Positions 7,349-15,624 of a DNA stretch of 47,541 bases are shown here, in pieces (within the stretch, counting starts at the first letter, position 1; every line of letters starts with the position of its first letter). The notes beneath the pieces were generated by a model. The model searched no databases. It worked only from the letters and a program-made list of their open reading frames with translations, and had not been told where the DNA came from. Origin of the DNA: an uncultured Christensenellaceae bacterium. Its GTDB lineage: Bacteria > Bacillota > Clostridia > Christensenellales > Aristaeellaceae. The stretch spans positions 1 through 47,541 of the forward strand of contig CAJOJQ010000031.1 in assembly GCA_905234985.1 (NCBI GenBank). The letters are read 5' to 3'. Made by a program: the position numbers and the translations under genes.

Positions 7349-8809
7349 TTACCCCTGGTGCAGCGGCAGTTCCACGATGAACGTGGCTCCCTTGCCCTCC
7401 TCGCTTTCCACGCTGATGGCGCCGCCATGAAGGAGGACGAGCTGATGCACGATGCTCAGGCCCAGGCCTGTGCCGCCCTTTTCGCGGCTGCGGGCTTTAT
7501 CTACGCGATAGAAGCGGTCGAAGATGTGGGGCAGGTTTTCCTTGGGGATGCCGGGGCCGTTGTCGGACACGGTGAAGCGGGCGTCCCTGCCCTGGCGCTG
7601 GAGGCCCACCCGGATCGTGCCGCCGTTCTGGGTATACTTGACGGCGTTTTCCATCAGGTTATAAATGACCTGGTTCAGCTTGGATTTGTCGGCGTAAATC
7701 TCGCAGGGATCGGACAGGGTAAGCAGGATCTTTTGGCCCTTTTGCTCGGCGATGGGCTGGAGGCGGTGGGCGTTTTCCTTGATGAGCTGGGCGATGGACA
7801 GGTTTTCCCGGCTGAGTTTCACGCTCTGGGAATCCATCTGCACCAGGGTGAGCAAATCGGACACGATGGCGGACAGGCGGTCGATTTCGTTGTTGATGTC
7901 CGTCATGAATTCGGTGCGCAGATCCTTATCCATATCCGGCTGATAAATCAGGGATTCGATCATGATTTTCATGGTGGCCAGGGGCGTTTTCAGCTCGTGG
8001 CTGGCGTTGGACACGAACTGGTTGCGGCTCTGATCCAGGGTCTCCAGCTTTTCGCTCATGGAATTGAAGGCCCGGGCCAGCTGCTTCATTTCGCCGGAAC
8101 CGCGTATTTTGACCCGACTGGAAAAATCGCCCTTGCTCATGCGCTGGATGCCTCGGTTCAGCCCGGCGATGGGTCGGGTGATCACCCGTGAAAAGATCCA
8201 GGAACACAGCAGGGCCGCCGCCGCGATAAGCACGAAAATCAGGATCATCTGATCCTGGAGCTGGTACAGGTTCTGCATGATCTCCTGCACCGGACTCACC
8301 AGCAGCAGCACGCCGATGATGTCCGAAGCGTACACCACCCCGGCGGTGCAGTAGCCCACCCAGGAGCCGGTGGTGCGGCGGGCAAAGAGCAGATGGCCGG
8401 TGTCCAGGGCTTCGCCCTTATCAAGCTCGTGTACGCCGTAATCGGCGCTCTGGCCCCGCACTAAAATCGTGGCGATTTCCGGGTATTCTAAGCGCGCACC
8501 CTGCATTTCGCCGTAGCTGTCCAGCTGCACCTTGCCGTTTTGATCCAACAGCAAAACGCGCCCCCCCATTTCCCCGCCGGCGGCGAGCAATTGGGATTGG
8601 AGCGCGGGGGCGTCGCTGCGGGCCAGCAGCGGAGCGATGCGGACGGCCAGGGTTTCCAGGCTGGCCCGATCCGACCTGATGCGCTGCTGAAACAGCGAAT
8701 CGCTCACCATGCTGCCGATGTAGCTGGCCATGACGTAAAAGCTCAGGCCCACGATCAGCAGGAAGGCGAGCAATATTTGCCAGCGGATGCTGGCGAAGGG
8801 ATTTTTAAT
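7349..8809 (-). CDS. Sensor histidine kinase (PhoR/WalK-like), non-ATG start
   Basis: About 486 residues: TM1 (about 11-33), extracytoplasmic domain, TM2 (about 188-210), HAMP (206-258), HisKA with phospho-acceptor His271 in NASHELKTPL, then N (NQVIYNLMENAVKYT), G1 (DNGPGIP) and G2 (GGTGLGLSIV) boxes. It pairs with the overlapping response regulator. No ATG, GTG or TTG is available between the regulator stop and TM1. The candidates are ATT at 8809, which overlaps the regulator stop as ATTAA, or TTG at 8773, which would trim the first 12 residues before TM1. An upstream ATG at 9019 would run the frame through the regulator gene and encode nonsense. Confidence 0.9.
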   Translation of the reverse strand: MKNPFASIRWQILLAFLLIVGLSFYVMASYIGSMVSDSLFQQRIRSDRASLETLAVRIAPLLARSDAPALQSQLLAAGGEMGGRVLLLDQNGKVQLDSYGEMQGARLEYPEIATILVRGQSADYGVHELDKGEALDTGHLLFARRTTGSWVGYCTAGVVYASDIIGVLLLVSPVQEIMQNLYQLQDQMILIFVLIAAAALLCSWIFSRVITRPIAGLNRGIQRMSKGDFSSRVKIRGSGEMKQLARAFNSMSEKLETLDQSRNQFVSNASHELKTPLATMKIMIESLIYQPDMDKDLRTEFMTDINNEIDRLSAIVSDLLTLVQMDSQSVKLSRENLSIAQLIKENAHRLQPIAEQKGQKILLTLSDPCEIYADKSKLNQVIYNLMENAVKYTQNGGTIRVGLQRQGRDARFTVSDNGPGIPKENLPHIFDRFYRVDKARSREKGGTGLGLSIVHQLVLLHGGAISVESEEGKGATFIVELPLHQG

Positions 8810-9497
8810 CCTTGTCGGTGAAATAGTAGCCCACTCCCCACTTGGTGAAGATGAACTCCGGCTGGGCGGTATTGCGCTCGATCTTTTCGCGCAGGCGGCG
8901 GATGTGTACGTCCACCGTGCGGGCGTCGCCCATATAATCGTACTTCCACACCGTTTCCAGCATGGTTTCCCGGCTGAATACCTTGCCGCGGTTGGTGATG
9001 AACAGCTGCAGCAAATCAAATTCCTTGGCGGTCAGGCGAATTTCCTTGCCGCCCAAGGTGACGGAGCGATTGACGATGTTCACTTCCATATCGTGGACGC
9101 GGATGATCTTCTTTTCCTCGTTGACGGCGGGCTGGGCGGCGCGGCGCAGCACGGTTTTGATGCGCGCCTTGACCTCCAAAATATTGAAGGGCTTGGTCAT
9201 ATAATCGTCGGCCCCGTATTCCAGACCCAAAATTTTATCCATATCCTCGCCCTTGGCGGTGAGCATCAAAATGGGCACGTTGCTGCTTTCCCGGATGCGC
9301 TGGCAGACCTGAATGCCGTCCAGCTTGGGCAGCATCACGTCCAGCAGCACCAGATCCACGGGCTGATCAAAAAACACCTGCAGGGCTTCTTCGCCATCCG
9401 CCGCGGTGAGAATTTCATATCCTTCCTGCTCCAGGGTAAAACGCAGGCCCTTGAGAATCAGCGGTTCATCGTCCACCAAAAGAATGCGCTTGGCCAT
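8805..9497 (-). CDS. OmpR/PhoB-family response regulator
   Basis: A 230-residue protein with a receiver domain (Asp53 in LVLLDVMLPK, acidic pair in LVDDE, Lys in MTKPF) and a C-terminal winged helix (KEFDLLQLFITN...RTVDVHIRRLREKIE). It is phosphorylated by the downstream kinase and binds DNA. Start MAKRILLVDDE is chosen because GGAAGG sits 9 nt upstream; ATGs at 9518 and 9506 lack a properly spaced site. A cell-wall or phosphate role is typical for this class but not proven here. Confidence 0.93.
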   Translation of the reverse strand: MAKRILLVDDEPLILKGLRFTLEQEGYEILTAADGEEALQVFFDQPVDLVLLDVMLPKLDGIQVCQRIRESSNVPILMLTAKGEDMDKILGLEYGADDYMTKPFNILEVKARIKTVLRRAAQPAVNEEKKIIRVHDMEVNIVNRSVTLGGKEIRLTAKEFDLLQLFITNRGKVFSRETMLETVWKYDYMGDARTVDVHIRRLREKIERNTAQPEFIFTKWGVGYYFTDKD

Positions 9498-9555
9498 ATC
9501 TTTCATCCTTCCCGGCACATTGCAGGCAAAAAAAGCATCCTGCCTGTATACGCTT

Positions 9556-9585
9556 ATTTTACACGAAAATGACGCTAAAAATCAA
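9556..9585 (-). promoter_or_regulatory. Promoter of the two-component operon
   Basis: TTGATT (9585-9580), 18-bp spacer, TAAAAT (9561-9556) on the minus strand, about 58 nt before the regulator start. Confidence 0.6.
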
Positions 9586-9650
9586 GTGTTTCGCAATAAA
9601 TTCTACACAAATTTGACGAAAAAATACGATTTTTTGGGAATTGCCGTAAC

Positions 9651-9679
9651 AAAAAGGCCCCGGAAAGAACTCCGGGGCC
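9651..9679 (-). terminator. Terminator of the coiled-coil foldase gene
   Basis: GGCCCCGGA pairs with TCCGGGGCC; on the minus strand the stem is followed by five T. It lies 19 nt past the stop at 9698. Confidence 0.85.
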
Positions 9680-9697
9680 TGGATTGCGTTGGAAATA

Positions 9698-12600
9698 TCA
9701 GAAGCTGACCAGGGTGGGGGAGATTTGAACGTCCGCTTCGTCGATCCACTGGGCGAGGGCTTCGTCCGCCGCCTGCTGGCGCTTTTCGGCCAGCATTTCG
9801 GCCCACAGGGCCACCTTGTTGTCCCGCAGGGAATCCCAATCGTTGGCGAGGTCCTGCGCGAAGTACAGGATATGGTAGCCGTCGTCCGCCAGGATGAGCT
9901 TGGTCACGGAGCCTTCCCGCTGCAGGTTCAGTGCCCTGACCACGAATTCGCGGAAGGGCTGCTTTCTTCCGTCGCCCACCACATAGCCGCCTTCCGGCAT
10001 TTCCGTATCTTGGCTGTATTCGGAAACCAGGGCGTCAAAGCTCTCGCCCGCCTTCAGCCGTGCATAGATATCGGCGGCGGCGTCCTGCGCCTGCTGCATG
10101 GTCTGCTCGGACTGGGCCGCCGTGGCGTCCCACTGGGCCTGCAGAGCGGCCAGCTTTTCCTTCAAAGCGTCCCGCTTCTGCCGCAGCTTGTTCAGTTCGT
10201 CGAGGGTGCCGCCCTGGAAGATGGCGTATTCCACCTCGTTCAGGCGCTTGCTGGCGTCCGTCAGATCGGCTTTCAGCTGTTCATAGGCTTTGGCGTCCGA
10301 CGCCAGGAAGATTTGCTTGATGCGGCGGAAGGCGGTGGGATAGTGATAATAGCCTTCGCCCGATTCGATCAGCTGGCAGAACGCGTCGGGATCGCTTTCA
10401 TACAGGGCCTGGGTCGCGGTTTTCCTGTCGCGCAGTTCCCTGAGGAATTCTTCGTCGGTCACGGTCACGTCCTGGGCGGCCCAATCCCGCAGCTTTTCCT
10501 GGGTCTGGGCGACCAGCAGGGAGGGCAACAGCTCTTCGGCGGAATAGCCGGTGACGGCCTGCATTTCAATGGCCTGATCCAGCATGTCCTGCCGTTCCGC
10601 GTCGGTCATCACGTCCAACCCCAAGGACTGGGCCTTCTGCCACAGCGCCAGGTTTTCGGCCATTTGGGTGACGACCTGCCGGGCCGCCACGGTGCGGTCC
10701 AGGGACAGGGAGGGCTGGCCTTCCCATTCGGGATGCTGCTCCAGCAGGTGCTTGCGCAGCAGCAGGGAGGTTTCCACGGCGCGCTCCACCTTGGCGCGGG
10801 ATACGGCTTCGCCGTTCACGGAGAGTACGGTTTCGGAAGTATCTTCTTCCTGGGACGCTTCGGGCAGGATGCCCTGGCGGCGAACGGAAGCGTCAGCCAG
10901 CGTTTCCAGGCCCAAATACTGGTTCAGCAGGGTGCTGAGCTGATCGCCTTCACCGGCTTCAGTATCCACCAGCTGGAAGGAGCTTTGGGTCTGCATGGAA
11001 ACGGCCAGGTTTTCCAGCTGGCCCAGCAGCATGGAATTGCGGTCCTCTTCGTCGGCCAGGGCGTCCTGGGTTTCGGCCAGGGTGGCGCTGGTGCTTTCCA
11101 GAGTATCCTGGGTCTGGGCCAGGGTAGCGCTGGTGCTTGCCAGAGTATCTTGGGTCTGGGCCAGAGTAGCGCTGGTGCTTGCCAGGGTATCCTGGGTCTG
11201 GGCCAGGGTGGCGCTGGTGCTTGCCAGGGTATCCTGGGTCTGGGCCAGGGTAGCGCTGGTGCTTTCCAGAGTATCCTGGGTCTGCGCCAGGGTGGCGTTG
11301 GTGCTGGTGAGTTCAGCGGTCAGGGCTGCGTTTTCCTGCTGTTTCGCGGTCAGGGAATCCTCGGTGGCCTGGAGGGTGGTTTCCAGCTCGCCGATCCTGC
11401 CGTTCAGCCGGGTCTGTTCCTCCTGGGCGGCCGCCTTGGTGGCGTTCAGTTCCTGATTGAGGGAAATGACCCGGTTTTCCATGATCTTGGTATTGTTCCG
11501 GGATTGGTCCAGATCGCCGCGCAGGGCCTCGGCGTCCGCCTGCAAAGCGGCGATTTCCTGGCGCAGGCTGTCGTTTTCCTGGCCGGAGGCTTCAAGATCG
11601 GCCTGCAAGCCGCTGATCTGGCCGTTCAGGGTTTCCTGCGTCTGCTGAGCCTCCGCTTTGGTGGCGTTCAGCTGCTGGGTCAGGGCGATCACGCGGTTTT
11701 CCATCACGGTGGTGGCGTTTTTAGAATTGGTCAGGGCCTTTTCCAGGGAAGCGACGTTGGCTTCCAGGGCGGCGATCCGTCCGGCCATGGCTTCGCTTTC
11801 CTGGTGAGCGGCGTCCAGACTGTCCTTCAGGGCCAGGGCTTCGGCCTGATAGACGTTGGTCTGGGTCTGCTGCTCGGCCAGGGCGGCGCGCAGCTCGGAC
11901 AGCTGCTGGTTCAGGCTGTCCCGTTCCGCCTGGGCGTCCGCCTTGGCGCTGTTCAGCTGCTTGGTGAGGAGGATCACCCGCGATTCCATGACGCGGGTAT
12001 TGTTTTTGGAATTTTCCAGCGCGGCGCTGACGGCGGCCAGATCGGCTTCCAAGGCGGCGGTCTGGGTATCCAGCGCTGTTTTATCCAGGCCGGCCTGGGC
12101 CAGAAGCTCCGTCAGGGCGGCGGCCTGGGCTTCGTAGCCCTCGGTCTGGGTCTGCTGCTCGGCCAGGAGGGCCTTCAGCTGATCCACCAGCGCGGTCTGG
12201 CTGCCGTCTCCCGCGGGGGCGTTCGCTTCGGCGCTCTCCAGCTTGCCGGTGAGTTCCTCTACCAGGTTCTCCATCATCTGGGCTTTGGCGCTGGTTTGCT
12301 CCAGCGCGCTGTTCACGGAATCCACTTCCGCCTGGAGCGCCGCGATCTGGGCTTCCAGGGCTTCCCGGTCAGAACCGGCGGTCTGGCTTTCCAGGGCGGC
12401 CTGCAGCTCCGCCACCTGGGCGGTCAGGCTGTCCTTTTCCTGCTGGGCGTCCGCCTTCAGGCTGTTGGCCTGCTGAGTCAGGACGATCACCCGCTCTTCC
12501 ATGATGCGGGTGTTGTTTTTCGCCTGCTCCAGGGCGGCGGCGGCGGCTTCCGCGCTGGTCTGCAGGGCGGCGATCTGCTGATCCAGGGCCGCTTTTTCCG

Positions 12601-13492
12601 CCACGGCCTGGTCCAGGCTTGCTTTCAGGGCGGCGGCTTCGGCCTGATAGGCCTCCGTCCGGGTCTGCTGCTCCGCCTGGGCGGCGGTCAGCTCCGCGAT
12701 CTGGGCGGTCAGGCTGTCCTTTTCCTGCTGGGCGTCCGCTTTCAGGCTGTTCGCCTGCTCGGTGAGGGAGGCGATTTGCTGTTCAAGCGCCTGCTTTTCG
12801 CTTCCGGCGTTTTCCAGAGCGGTGTTCACCGCGGCGATATCCGCTTCCAGCACGGCGATGCGCTGGGTCAGCGCGTCTTTTTCGCCCACGGCGGCGGTCA
12901 GGCTTTGCGTCAGGCTGTCGGCGCGGGTCTGATAATCGGCGTTCTGGGCCTGCTGCGCGTCCAGCGCGGTTTGCAGCTCCGCAAGCTGGGCGGTCAGGGC
13001 GTCCTTTTCCTGGTTCGCCGCGTTCAGCGCCGTCTGCATTTCGTCGATGCGGCCCTGCAGCGCGGTGTTGTCCGCCTGCATCTGATCCATTTTCGCGGCG
13101 TCGCCGGCTTTTTCATCCAGCGTGGCGTTCAGCGCCTGGATCGTGCCCTGGGCGCTGGCCAGCTCGGTGTTCAGCTTTTCGGCTTCGTCCTTCCAGGCCG
13201 TTTTTTCCTGGGTGCTGGCCTCCAGGGCGGATTTGGCGTCGCGCAGCTCTTCCTGCAGCTTCGCCCGCTCCTGGTCGCTGAGCGTCAGCGCCTCGTTCAG
13301 GGCCTGGTGTTCCTTTTGCAGCGCGTCGATCTGCTGCTGCATTTCTTCCGCGGTCAGCATATCCCCTTCGGGGGAGGAACGCGTGTCCGGCGCGGAACGG
13401 TCCGCCTGCAGGCGGGTGCCGATCAGTACGCCGCAGGCTACCAGCGCGATGCATACCACTGCCAGGATCACGATCATCCATTTTTTCTTCAT
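9698..13492 (-). CDS. Giant coiled-coil extracytoplasmic protein with parvulin (PrsA/SurA-like) C-terminus
   Basis: A 1264-residue protein. MKKKW plus a hydrophobic stretch ends in LVAC-G at residues 17-21, a lipobox match, so it is either a lipoprotein or a TM-anchored protein outside the cell. About residues 45-820 are continuous heptad coiled coil built from degenerate 70-100-residue repeats (motif N-x-T-x-x-M-E-x-R-V-x-x-L) and a block of 14-residue repeats. Then come a SurA_N-like segment (SVNGEAVSRAKVE) and a parvulin-like domain: RRIKQIFLAS, a coiled-coil insertion, RLKAGESFDALVSEYSQD, GGYVVGDG and DDGYHILYF. The usual first His of parvulins is Gln here, so prolyl isomerase activity is doubtful. 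Known PrsA proteins are about 300 residues. Confidence 0.85.
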   Translation of the reverse strand: MKKKWMIVILAVVCIALVACGVLIGTRLQADRSAPDTRSSPEGDMLTAEEMQQQIDALQKEHQALNEALTLSDQERAKLQEELRDAKSALEASTQEKTAWKDEAEKLNTELASAQGTIQALNATLDEKAGDAAKMDQMQADNTALQGRIDEMQTALNAANQEKDALTAQLAELQTALDAQQAQNADYQTRADSLTQSLTAAVGEKDALTQRIAVLEADIAAVNTALENAGSEKQALEQQIASLTEQANSLKADAQQEKDSLTAQIAELTAAQAEQQTRTEAYQAEAAALKASLDQAVAEKAALDQQIAALQTSAEAAAAALEQAKNNTRIMEERVIVLTQQANSLKADAQQEKDSLTAQVAELQAALESQTAGSDREALEAQIAALQAEVDSVNSALEQTSAKAQMMENLVEELTGKLESAEANAPAGDGSQTALVDQLKALLAEQQTQTEGYEAQAAALTELLAQAGLDKTALDTQTAALEADLAAVSAALENSKNNTRVMESRVILLTKQLNSAKADAQAERDSLNQQLSELRAALAEQQTQTNVYQAEALALKDSLDAAHQESEAMAGRIAALEANVASLEKALTNSKNATTVMENRVIALTQQLNATKAEAQQTQETLNGQISGLQADLEASGQENDSLRQEIAALQADAEALRGDLDQSRNNTKIMENRVISLNQELNATKAAAQEEQTRLNGRIGELETTLQATEDSLTAKQQENAALTAELTSTNATLAQTQDTLESTSATLAQTQDTLASTSATLAQTQDTLASTSATLAQTQDTLASTSATLAQTQDTLESTSATLAETQDALADEEDRNSMLLGQLENLAVSMQTQSSFQLVDTEAGEGDQLSTLLNQYLGLETLADASVRRQGILPEASQEEDTSETVLSVNGEAVSRAKVERAVETSLLLRKHLLEQHPEWEGQPSLSLDRTVAARQVVTQMAENLALWQKAQSLGLDVMTDAERQDMLDQAIEMQAVTGYSAEELLPSLLVAQTQEKLRDWAAQDVTVTDEEFLRELRDRKTATQALYESDPDAFCQLIESGEGYYHYPTAFRRIKQIFLASDAKAYEQLKADLTDASKRLNEVEYAIFQGGTLDELNKLRQKRDALKEKLAALQAQWDATAAQSEQTMQQAQDAAADIYARLKAGESFDALVSEYSQDTEMPEGGYVVGDGRKQPFREFVVRALNLQREGSVTKLILADDGYHILYFAQDLANDWDSLRDNKVALWAEMLAEKRQQAADEALAQWIDEADVQISPTLVSF
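11055..11306 (-). repeat. Six tandem 42-bp repeats within the coiled-coil gene
   Basis: Six consecutive 42-bp units encode 14-residue, two-heptad repeats of the form ATLAQTQDTLASTS. Units differ by a few bases, the outermost being most divergent. The repeats are Ser/Thr/Gln-rich and are prone to copy-number change, which would lengthen or shorten the stalk in 2-nm steps. Confidence 0.92.
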
Positions 13493-13540
13493 CAGTTACG
13501 TTCCCCCTTTTCCGTTCTTCCGTTATCTCCGGAACAGGAT

Positions 13541-13571
13541 AAAAAGCCGCTTTTTTTGTTTTCCAGCGGCT
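13541..13571 (-). terminator. Terminator or leader attenuator upstream of the coiled-coil gene
   Basis: On the minus strand AGCCGCT pairs with AGCGGCT around a 13-nt A-rich loop and is followed by TTTTT. It ends dppA transcription, but it also lies downstream of a strong promoter at 13601-13629 and about 50 nt before the coiled-coil start, so transcripts from that promoter must read through it. Confidence 0.7.
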
Positions 13572-13600
13572 GATTTCCCTAACGCTGTTATACCTTTGCC

Positions 13601-13629
13601 ATTATACAAAAAATTGCGATCAATTACAA
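13601..13629 (-). promoter_or_regulatory. Promoter upstream of the coiled-coil foldase gene
   Basis: TTGTAA (13629-13624), 17-bp spacer, TATAAT (13606-13601) on the minus strand, just after the dppA stop. Confidence 0.75.
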
Positions 13630-13676
13630 CCGTTTCCAGCATATTTTTCCAAGAAAAATGCATGAAATGCACAGGA

Positions 13677-14474
13677 TCACAGCACGAAATCCAGCGCCCG
13701 CAGCGCGTCCATCCAGTCGTCCGCTTCAAAGACGACGGCGGCGGGGCCGGTTTGGCGCACGCCGGGGTACGCGGCGGCGGATTTGGCCCGAAAATGATCT
13801 TTATAGGAGATTTCCACGGTGAAATGGGCGGGCAGGGGGAACATGCAGTCCGAGGCAGGCTTTTGCATGGCGCGGCAGGCCGCTTCCCGGATCAGGCGCA
13901 CCGCCCTGTCGGGATGGATGGAAATGGAACCCCGGCCCCGGCCCTCGCTGACGGCCACGGTTTCAATGTTGGGATTGATGGCCTTCATCCAGTCGCACAG
14001 GCCCTTGTCCCCGGCCACCAGCCGCACGGGCACGCCCAAATATGCCGCCGTCAGGCTGTTGATCATCAGCTCCGGCGCGATCATGCCGTTGATTTTTACA
14101 TAATTGTTCTTCGTGTTCATGGTGTGGGACAGGGGATTGGTGTCCATGCCCGCGCCGGAATGGTAGCCGGTGAACATGACCCCGTCGTAGCCCTTTTCCA
14201 GCCCGGCCATCATGCTCATGATGTCGCTGCCCCAGCCCCGGAAAATGCGAATTTCTTCCGGCAGCAGGGAGGGGATCAGGTTGCAGGCACTGTCGTGGGC
14301 GTCCTTTACCAGAATTTCGTCGCAGCCCGCGTCCAGCGCGCCCTGGCAGGCAGCGGCGGCTTCCCGGGTCATCTGCTGCTGGAAATAAGCGTAGCGGGAA
14401 TGGCCGTTTTCCGTTTCGTCCCAGAGGGTGATGCCGGTGGTGCCTTCGATGTCGGCGGAAAGAAAAACCTTCAT
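13677..14474 (-). CDS. dppA: D-aminopeptidase, M55 (DppA) family
   Basis: A 265-residue zinc D-aminopeptidase of the DppA family, which forms decamers and removes N-terminal D-amino acids, for example from D-Ala-D-Ala or D-Ala-Gly-Gly. Metal and catalytic segments are SADIEGTTG (Asp8, Glu10), VKDAHDSA, TGYHSGAGM and NGMIAPELM. No signal peptide, so it acts in the cytoplasm. The start lies behind GGAGGTCAC. It is the third gene in a minus-strand run with D-amino-acid aminotransferase and a P1-family peptidase; unlike Bacillus DppA it is not beside a dipeptide ABC transporter. Confidence 0.92.
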   Translation of the reverse strand: MKVFLSADIEGTTGITLWDETENGHSRYAYFQQQMTREAAAACQGALDAGCDEILVKDAHDSACNLIPSLLPEEIRIFRGWGSDIMSMMAGLEKGYDGVMFTGYHSGAGMDTNPLSHTMNTKNNYVKINGMIAPELMINSLTAAYLGVPVRLVAGDKGLCDWMKAINPNIETVAVSEGRGRGSISIHPDRAVRLIREAACRAMQKPASDCMFPLPAHFTVEISYKDHFRAKSAAAYPGVRQTGPAAVVFEADDWMDALRALDFVL

Positions 14475-14510
14475 GATGTGACCTCCTTCTTTTTATTGTT
14501 GCTTATTTGG

Positions 14511-14640
14511 CACTTTAAGTCATTAAGGTAGGAGGTAGGAAGTAGGAGGTAGGAGGTTTATTTTGTGTTTACAAAAACTCAATCATGATGCCGGGTTCGT
14601 TTTGTAGACCTACCTCCTACTTCCTACCTGATTTAAAGTG
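14511..14640. repeat. Inverted heptamer-array element I
   Basis: The left arm has four GGTAGGA-type heptamers (one AGTAGGA variant) preceded by CACTTTAAGTC. The right arm has the inverted array (TACCTCC, TACTTCC, TACCTGA) followed by TTTAAAGTG. The arms pair around an AT-rich core of about 45 bp. The arms differ by one heptamer in copy number. It separates dppA from the aminotransferase gene. Confidence 0.85.
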
Positions 14641-14654
14641 TTCTTTCAATTCCA

Positions 14655-15494
14655 TCAGTCAGTATCGCCGTAGTATTCATCGAACACTGCTTTATGCAAG
14701 GCGCTGAACAGGTCTTCCCGCTTCATCCCGGCGCTTTGTCCGTTCACTCGGCAGGCCCGGATGCAGGGCGCGGTGGAGCTGGAGGTGATGATTTCGTCGG
14801 CTTCCATCAGATCCTCCACGGTGAAGGGCGTTTCGCTCACCGGAATACCTAAGCGCTGGCATGCGGCAATCAGATGGGCACGGGCGATGCCCGCTAAAAT
14901 CAGATTGTCCGTGGGCGCGGTGCGGAAAACGCCGTCCCGGATGATGTGTACATTGCTGTGGGAACATTCCGTTACCCGCCCACCGGGACGGTACAGCACG
15001 CATTCATAGCACCCTGCCCGCTTGGCCTTTTCGGCGGCCATGACGGAGGGAATCAGGTTCAGGGTTTTGATATCGCAATGGAGGAAACGGATGTCTTCGT
15101 CGGTGATCAGGCCCACCGGCTCCGCGCCGGGATTGATTTCCTTGGGCCGCAGGGTCACCCACAGGTTGGCCGGGCCTTCCGGGAATGCGTGGCCCCGGGG
15201 GCCGCTGCCCCGGGTCACCTGCCAGTAGGCCATCAGGTTGCCTGTGTCCATTTTTTTCGCCAAATCCTGTAAAAGGGCTTTCAGCGCTTCCTTGTCCATG
15301 GGCACGGTGATTTCCAGCTTGGCCGCGCTGCGGAACAGCCGGTCGACGTGTTCGTTCAGGGCGAAATAACGATAATTGCGCACCATGGCCGCCTCGTACA
15401 CCCCATCCCCGAACCAGCTGGCCCGGTCGTTCATGGGCACGGTCATTTCGTTCAGTTCGCCGATTGTACCGTTGTAATAACCTAATTCCTTCAT
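14655..15494 (-). CDS. dat: D-amino-acid aminotransferase (class IV PLP)
   Basis: A 279-residue PLP enzyme of fold type IV. The Schiff-base lysine is in DIKTLNLIPSVMA, followed by family segments ECSHSNVHII and NLILAGIAR, and a C-terminal SSSTAPCI. It transfers the amino group of D-alanine or D-glutamate to 2-oxo acids. Branched-chain aminotransferase is the alternative, but DIKTLN plus the neighbours favour D-amino acids. The start at MKELGYYNG has AGGAGG 7 nt upstream; the ATG two codons earlier is too close. It lies between two D-aminopeptidase genes on the same strand. Confidence 0.85.
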   Translation of the reverse strand: MKELGYYNGTIGELNEMTVPMNDRASWFGDGVYEAAMVRNYRYFALNEHVDRLFRSAAKLEITVPMDKEALKALLQDLAKKMDTGNLMAYWQVTRGSGPRGHAFPEGPANLWVTLRPKEINPGAEPVGLITDEDIRFLHCDIKTLNLIPSVMAAEKAKRAGCYECVLYRPGGRVTECSHSNVHIIRDGVFRTAPTDNLILAGIARAHLIAACQRLGIPVSETPFTVEDLMEADEIITSSSTAPCIRACRVNGQSAGMKREDLFSALHKAVFDEYYGDTD

Positions 15495-15513
15495 CCGCAT
15501 TCCTCCTATAAAG

Positions 15514-15612
15514 GTTAGAGTTCAGAGTTCAGAGTACAGAATTCAGATGAAATAGCCTGCATGTTTCGGAATCCAAAATGGTTGACTATATAACTCTGTA
15601 CTCTGAACTCTC
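15514..15612. repeat. Inverted heptamer-array element II
   Basis: The left arm has AGAGTTC, AGAGTTC, AGAGTAC and AGAATTC units. The right arm has the inverse (ACTCTGTACTCTGAACTCT). Together they enclose an AT-rich core of about 45 bp. Same design as elements I and III, with a different heptamer from I. Lies in the gap between the P1 peptidase and aminotransferase genes. Confidence 0.85.
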
Positions 15613-15624
15613 CGTTCTGTTCTC

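Noticed and set aside
8810..9019. Upstream ATG extension of the histidine kinase
   Set aside because: The extension lies in the response regulator coding region in another frame and encodes Ser/Arg-rich nonsense.
9689..13573. A 1294-codon open frame on the plus strand opposite the coiled-coil gene
   Set aside because: It mirrors the repetitive GC-biased codons of the real gene, has low-complexity Gly/Leu/Gln content, and no domain. The minus-strand product has a signal peptide, coiled coil and foldase domain.
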